This document shows positions 14,223-15,375 of a DNA stretch of 15,375 nucleotides, in pieces (the stretch's first letter is position 1; every line of letters starts with the position of its first letter). The position numbers and the translations under genes are program-made. The notes below the pieces were generated by a model. The model saw nothing but the letters and a program-made list of their open reading frames with translations. It was not told the origin of the DNA and ran no database searches. Source of the DNA: JAHEAO01 sp037968535 (GTDB lineage: Bacteria; Pseudomonadota; Alphaproteobacteria; Rhodobacterales; Rhodobacteraceae); the NCBI GenBank assembly GCA_037968535.1, contig JBBKVT010000207.1, forward strand, positions 1 through 15,375, given 5' to 3'.

Positions 14223-15248
14223 ATGGAAAATAGGAGACCATCGATTCAAGATGTTGCGCGCAAAGCGGGGTTCTCGACGGCGACCGTAAGTCGCACATTG
14301 TCGAATCCCAATGTCGTCTCGGAGACGACTCGAAATGCGGTGGCCGAGGCAATCCGAGCAACAGGCTATACTGTCAATGTCGCGGCCCAGAGCCTGCGCC
14401 GTCAACGAACCTGCAATATCGTGGCGCTGTTGCCGAACCTGGCCAATCCCTTTTTCTCCAAAGTCGTTTCGGGCATCTCAAAGGTTCTCGCGGCTGAGGG
14501 CTATAGCCTGATGGTCGCCGATACCCGAGGGAGCTTGGACGCCCAGAAACGGCTCTTGGGGCATCTCGATCAGGGGAGCGCCGATGGGCTCATCCTCCTT
14601 GACGGAGACATTCCCCCAAGGCATTTCGACAATGCCCAGCGTAGCCGCCCCTTGCCGCCGACGGTGATGGCCTGTGAATGGATAGACGGCTCGACCCTCC
14701 CACGGATCGGGATCGATAACGAACACGGCGCCGCGCTGGCGATAGATCATCTGCATCAAAAGGGTCATTCTAGGATCGGCCATCTTCGCGGTCCGCAGGG
14801 CAACGTCCTGACCCGTACCCGGGAAATCGGAATGCGCGATGCCCTTGCGCAGCTTGGTTTGTCGACGCGCCCTGAGTGGATCTTCGCGGGGGATTTCTCC
14901 TTTGCGTCCGGCGCCGAAGCCGCGCAGCAATGGCTTTCCATGCCTGATGCGCCGACGGCGATCTTCTCTGCCAATGACGAGATGGCCATCGGATTTATCG
15001 GCGCGCTGCAAAGGGCGGGCAAGTCGGTCCCCGAGGATGTGTCGGTGGTCGGGTTTGACGATATCGAATTTGCAAATCATGTCACGCCCCGGCTTACAAC
15101 AATCCGTCAGCCCCGCGCCGAGATTGGCGAAGTGGCGGCAAAGACGCTTTTGCAATTGATCGACGGCGCCGAGATCGACCAAGCCGATCGACAATTGGAC
15201 ATCGAGTTTGTCCCGCGCGCGAGCACGTCCGGCCCTTGCAAGGGCTGA
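14223..15248 (+). CDS. LacI-family transcriptional regulator
   Basis: 341 residues, the normal length for the family. The N-terminal helix-turn-helix spans residues ~7-26 (SIQDVARKAGFSTATVSRTL). The hinge helix VNVAAQSLRR (51-60) has the Leu (58) that inserts at the central CG of LacI operators. A periplasmic-binding-protein-like sensor domain follows (IVALLPNLANPFFSKV, GIDNEHGAALAIDHL, FSANDEMAIGFIGAL, VVGFDDIEFANHVTPRLTTI). It would bind a sugar or sugar derivative and release DNA. It is divergent from the dehydrogenase/transporter operon with matching operators between them, so local repression is likely. The LacI stop is 6 bases from the convergent gene end on the right. Confidence 0.93.
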   Translation: MENRRPSIQDVARKAGFSTATVSRTLSNPNVVSETTRNAVAEAIRATGYTVNVAAQSLRRQRTCNIVALLPNLANPFFSKVVSGISKVLAAEGYSLMVADTRGSLDAQKRLLGHLDQGSADGLILLDGDIPPRHFDNAQRSRPLPPTVMACEWIDGSTLPRIGIDNEHGAALAIDHLHQKGHSRIGHLRGPQGNVLTRTREIGMRDALAQLGLSTRPEWIFAGDFSFASGAEAAQQWLSMPDAPTAIFSANDEMAIGFIGALQRAGKSVPEDVSVVGFDDIEFANHVTPRLTTIRQPRAEIGEVAAKTLLQLIDGAEIDQADRQLDIEFVPRASTSGPCKG

Positions 15249-15254
15249 TCCGTC

Positions 15255-15375
15255 TCAGGTGAAAGTTACCCAGGCTGCATTGCACGCCGAAGACCGCACC
15301 CAGGCATCAATGAACCGCACACCAAGCAAGCCGTCTTCGACACCCGGATAGAGCACCTCCGCCGGTGCAACTCTC
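15255..15375 (-). CDS. C-terminal end of a second Gfo/Idh/MocA-family oxidoreductase (cut by window edge)
   Basis: The minus-strand frame entering from the right edge reads VAPAEVLYPGVEDGLLGVRF, then IDAWVRSSACNAAWVTFT, and stops at TGA (plus-strand 15255-15257). It aligns with the end of the Gfo protein encoded at 4800 (LPGIYDGMIGIRFIEACIQS then ARWVAL), so it is a member of the same family. Only ~40 residues are visible. It is convergent with the LacI gene, and indicates that the sugar locus continues beyond the window. Confidence 0.75.
   Translation of the reverse strand, partial: RVAPAEVLYPGVEDGLLGVRFIDAWVRSSACNAAWVTFT

Noticed and set aside
1..15375. CRISPR arrays, tRNA or rRNA genes, riboswitches
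   Set aside because: No regularly spaced repeats, cloverleaf-like segments or conserved riboswitch cores were seen on either strand.

Overview
The window is GC-rich double-stranded DNA with alphaproteobacterial character. The codon usage, the phage lysis proteins and the sugar-transport gene types suggest Rhodobacterales (Paracoccus- or Rhodobacter-like); this is an inference from gene style, with no marker gene present. It falls into four regions.

(1) Positions 1-2421, plus strand, are the end of a prophage or phage-like cassette. It holds the tail of an unidentified protein, a membrane-anchored coiled-coil protein, a strong Rho-independent terminator, a peptidoglycan-binding plus CHAP/NlpC-like endolysin, a small holin, a 55-residue unknown protein and a serine recombinase. 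The recombinase has lost its C-terminal DNA-binding part exactly where sugar-related DNA begins. A perfect 12-bp inverted repeat sits on the recombinase start.

(2) Positions 2405-5933, plus strand, are a sugar-catabolism operon behind a pair of LacI-type operators. The first two cistrons are wrecked: a doubly deleted isomerase paralogue is fused to the back half of a ribose-type (CUT2) ABC permease that also carries a one-base frameshift. Three intact genes follow: a small ABM-fold protein, a xylose-isomerase-like TIM-barrel isomerase and a Gfo/Idh/MocA oxidoreductase.

(3) Positions 5934-6534 are a gene graveyard with short remnants on the minus strand, an IS481-family transposase N terminus and possibly the head of an HNH/McrA-type nuclease.

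(4) Positions 6535-15375 are a second sugar or polyol locus. A LacI regulator (plus strand) is divergent from a seven-gene minus-strand operon: zinc alcohol dehydrogenase, periplasmic binding protein, two CUT1 permeases, ATPase, and two TIM-barrel isomerases, one with the full active-site layout of ketose 3-epimerases. A further Gfo/Idh/MocA gene enters from the right edge.

The operators in front of region 2 (2405-2450) and those between the LacI gene and its divergent operon (14083-14119) share the same 14-bp palindrome, TGTAATCGATTACA. The simplest reading is that one LacI-family protein controls both blocks as a single regulon: uptake of a polyol or rare sugar, oxidation by the zinc enzyme and/or the Gfo enzyme, and epimerisation by several TIM-barrel isomerases. 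The substrate cannot be read from sequence. The decayed CUT2 permease next to an intact CUT1 transporter suggests that one uptake route was lost.
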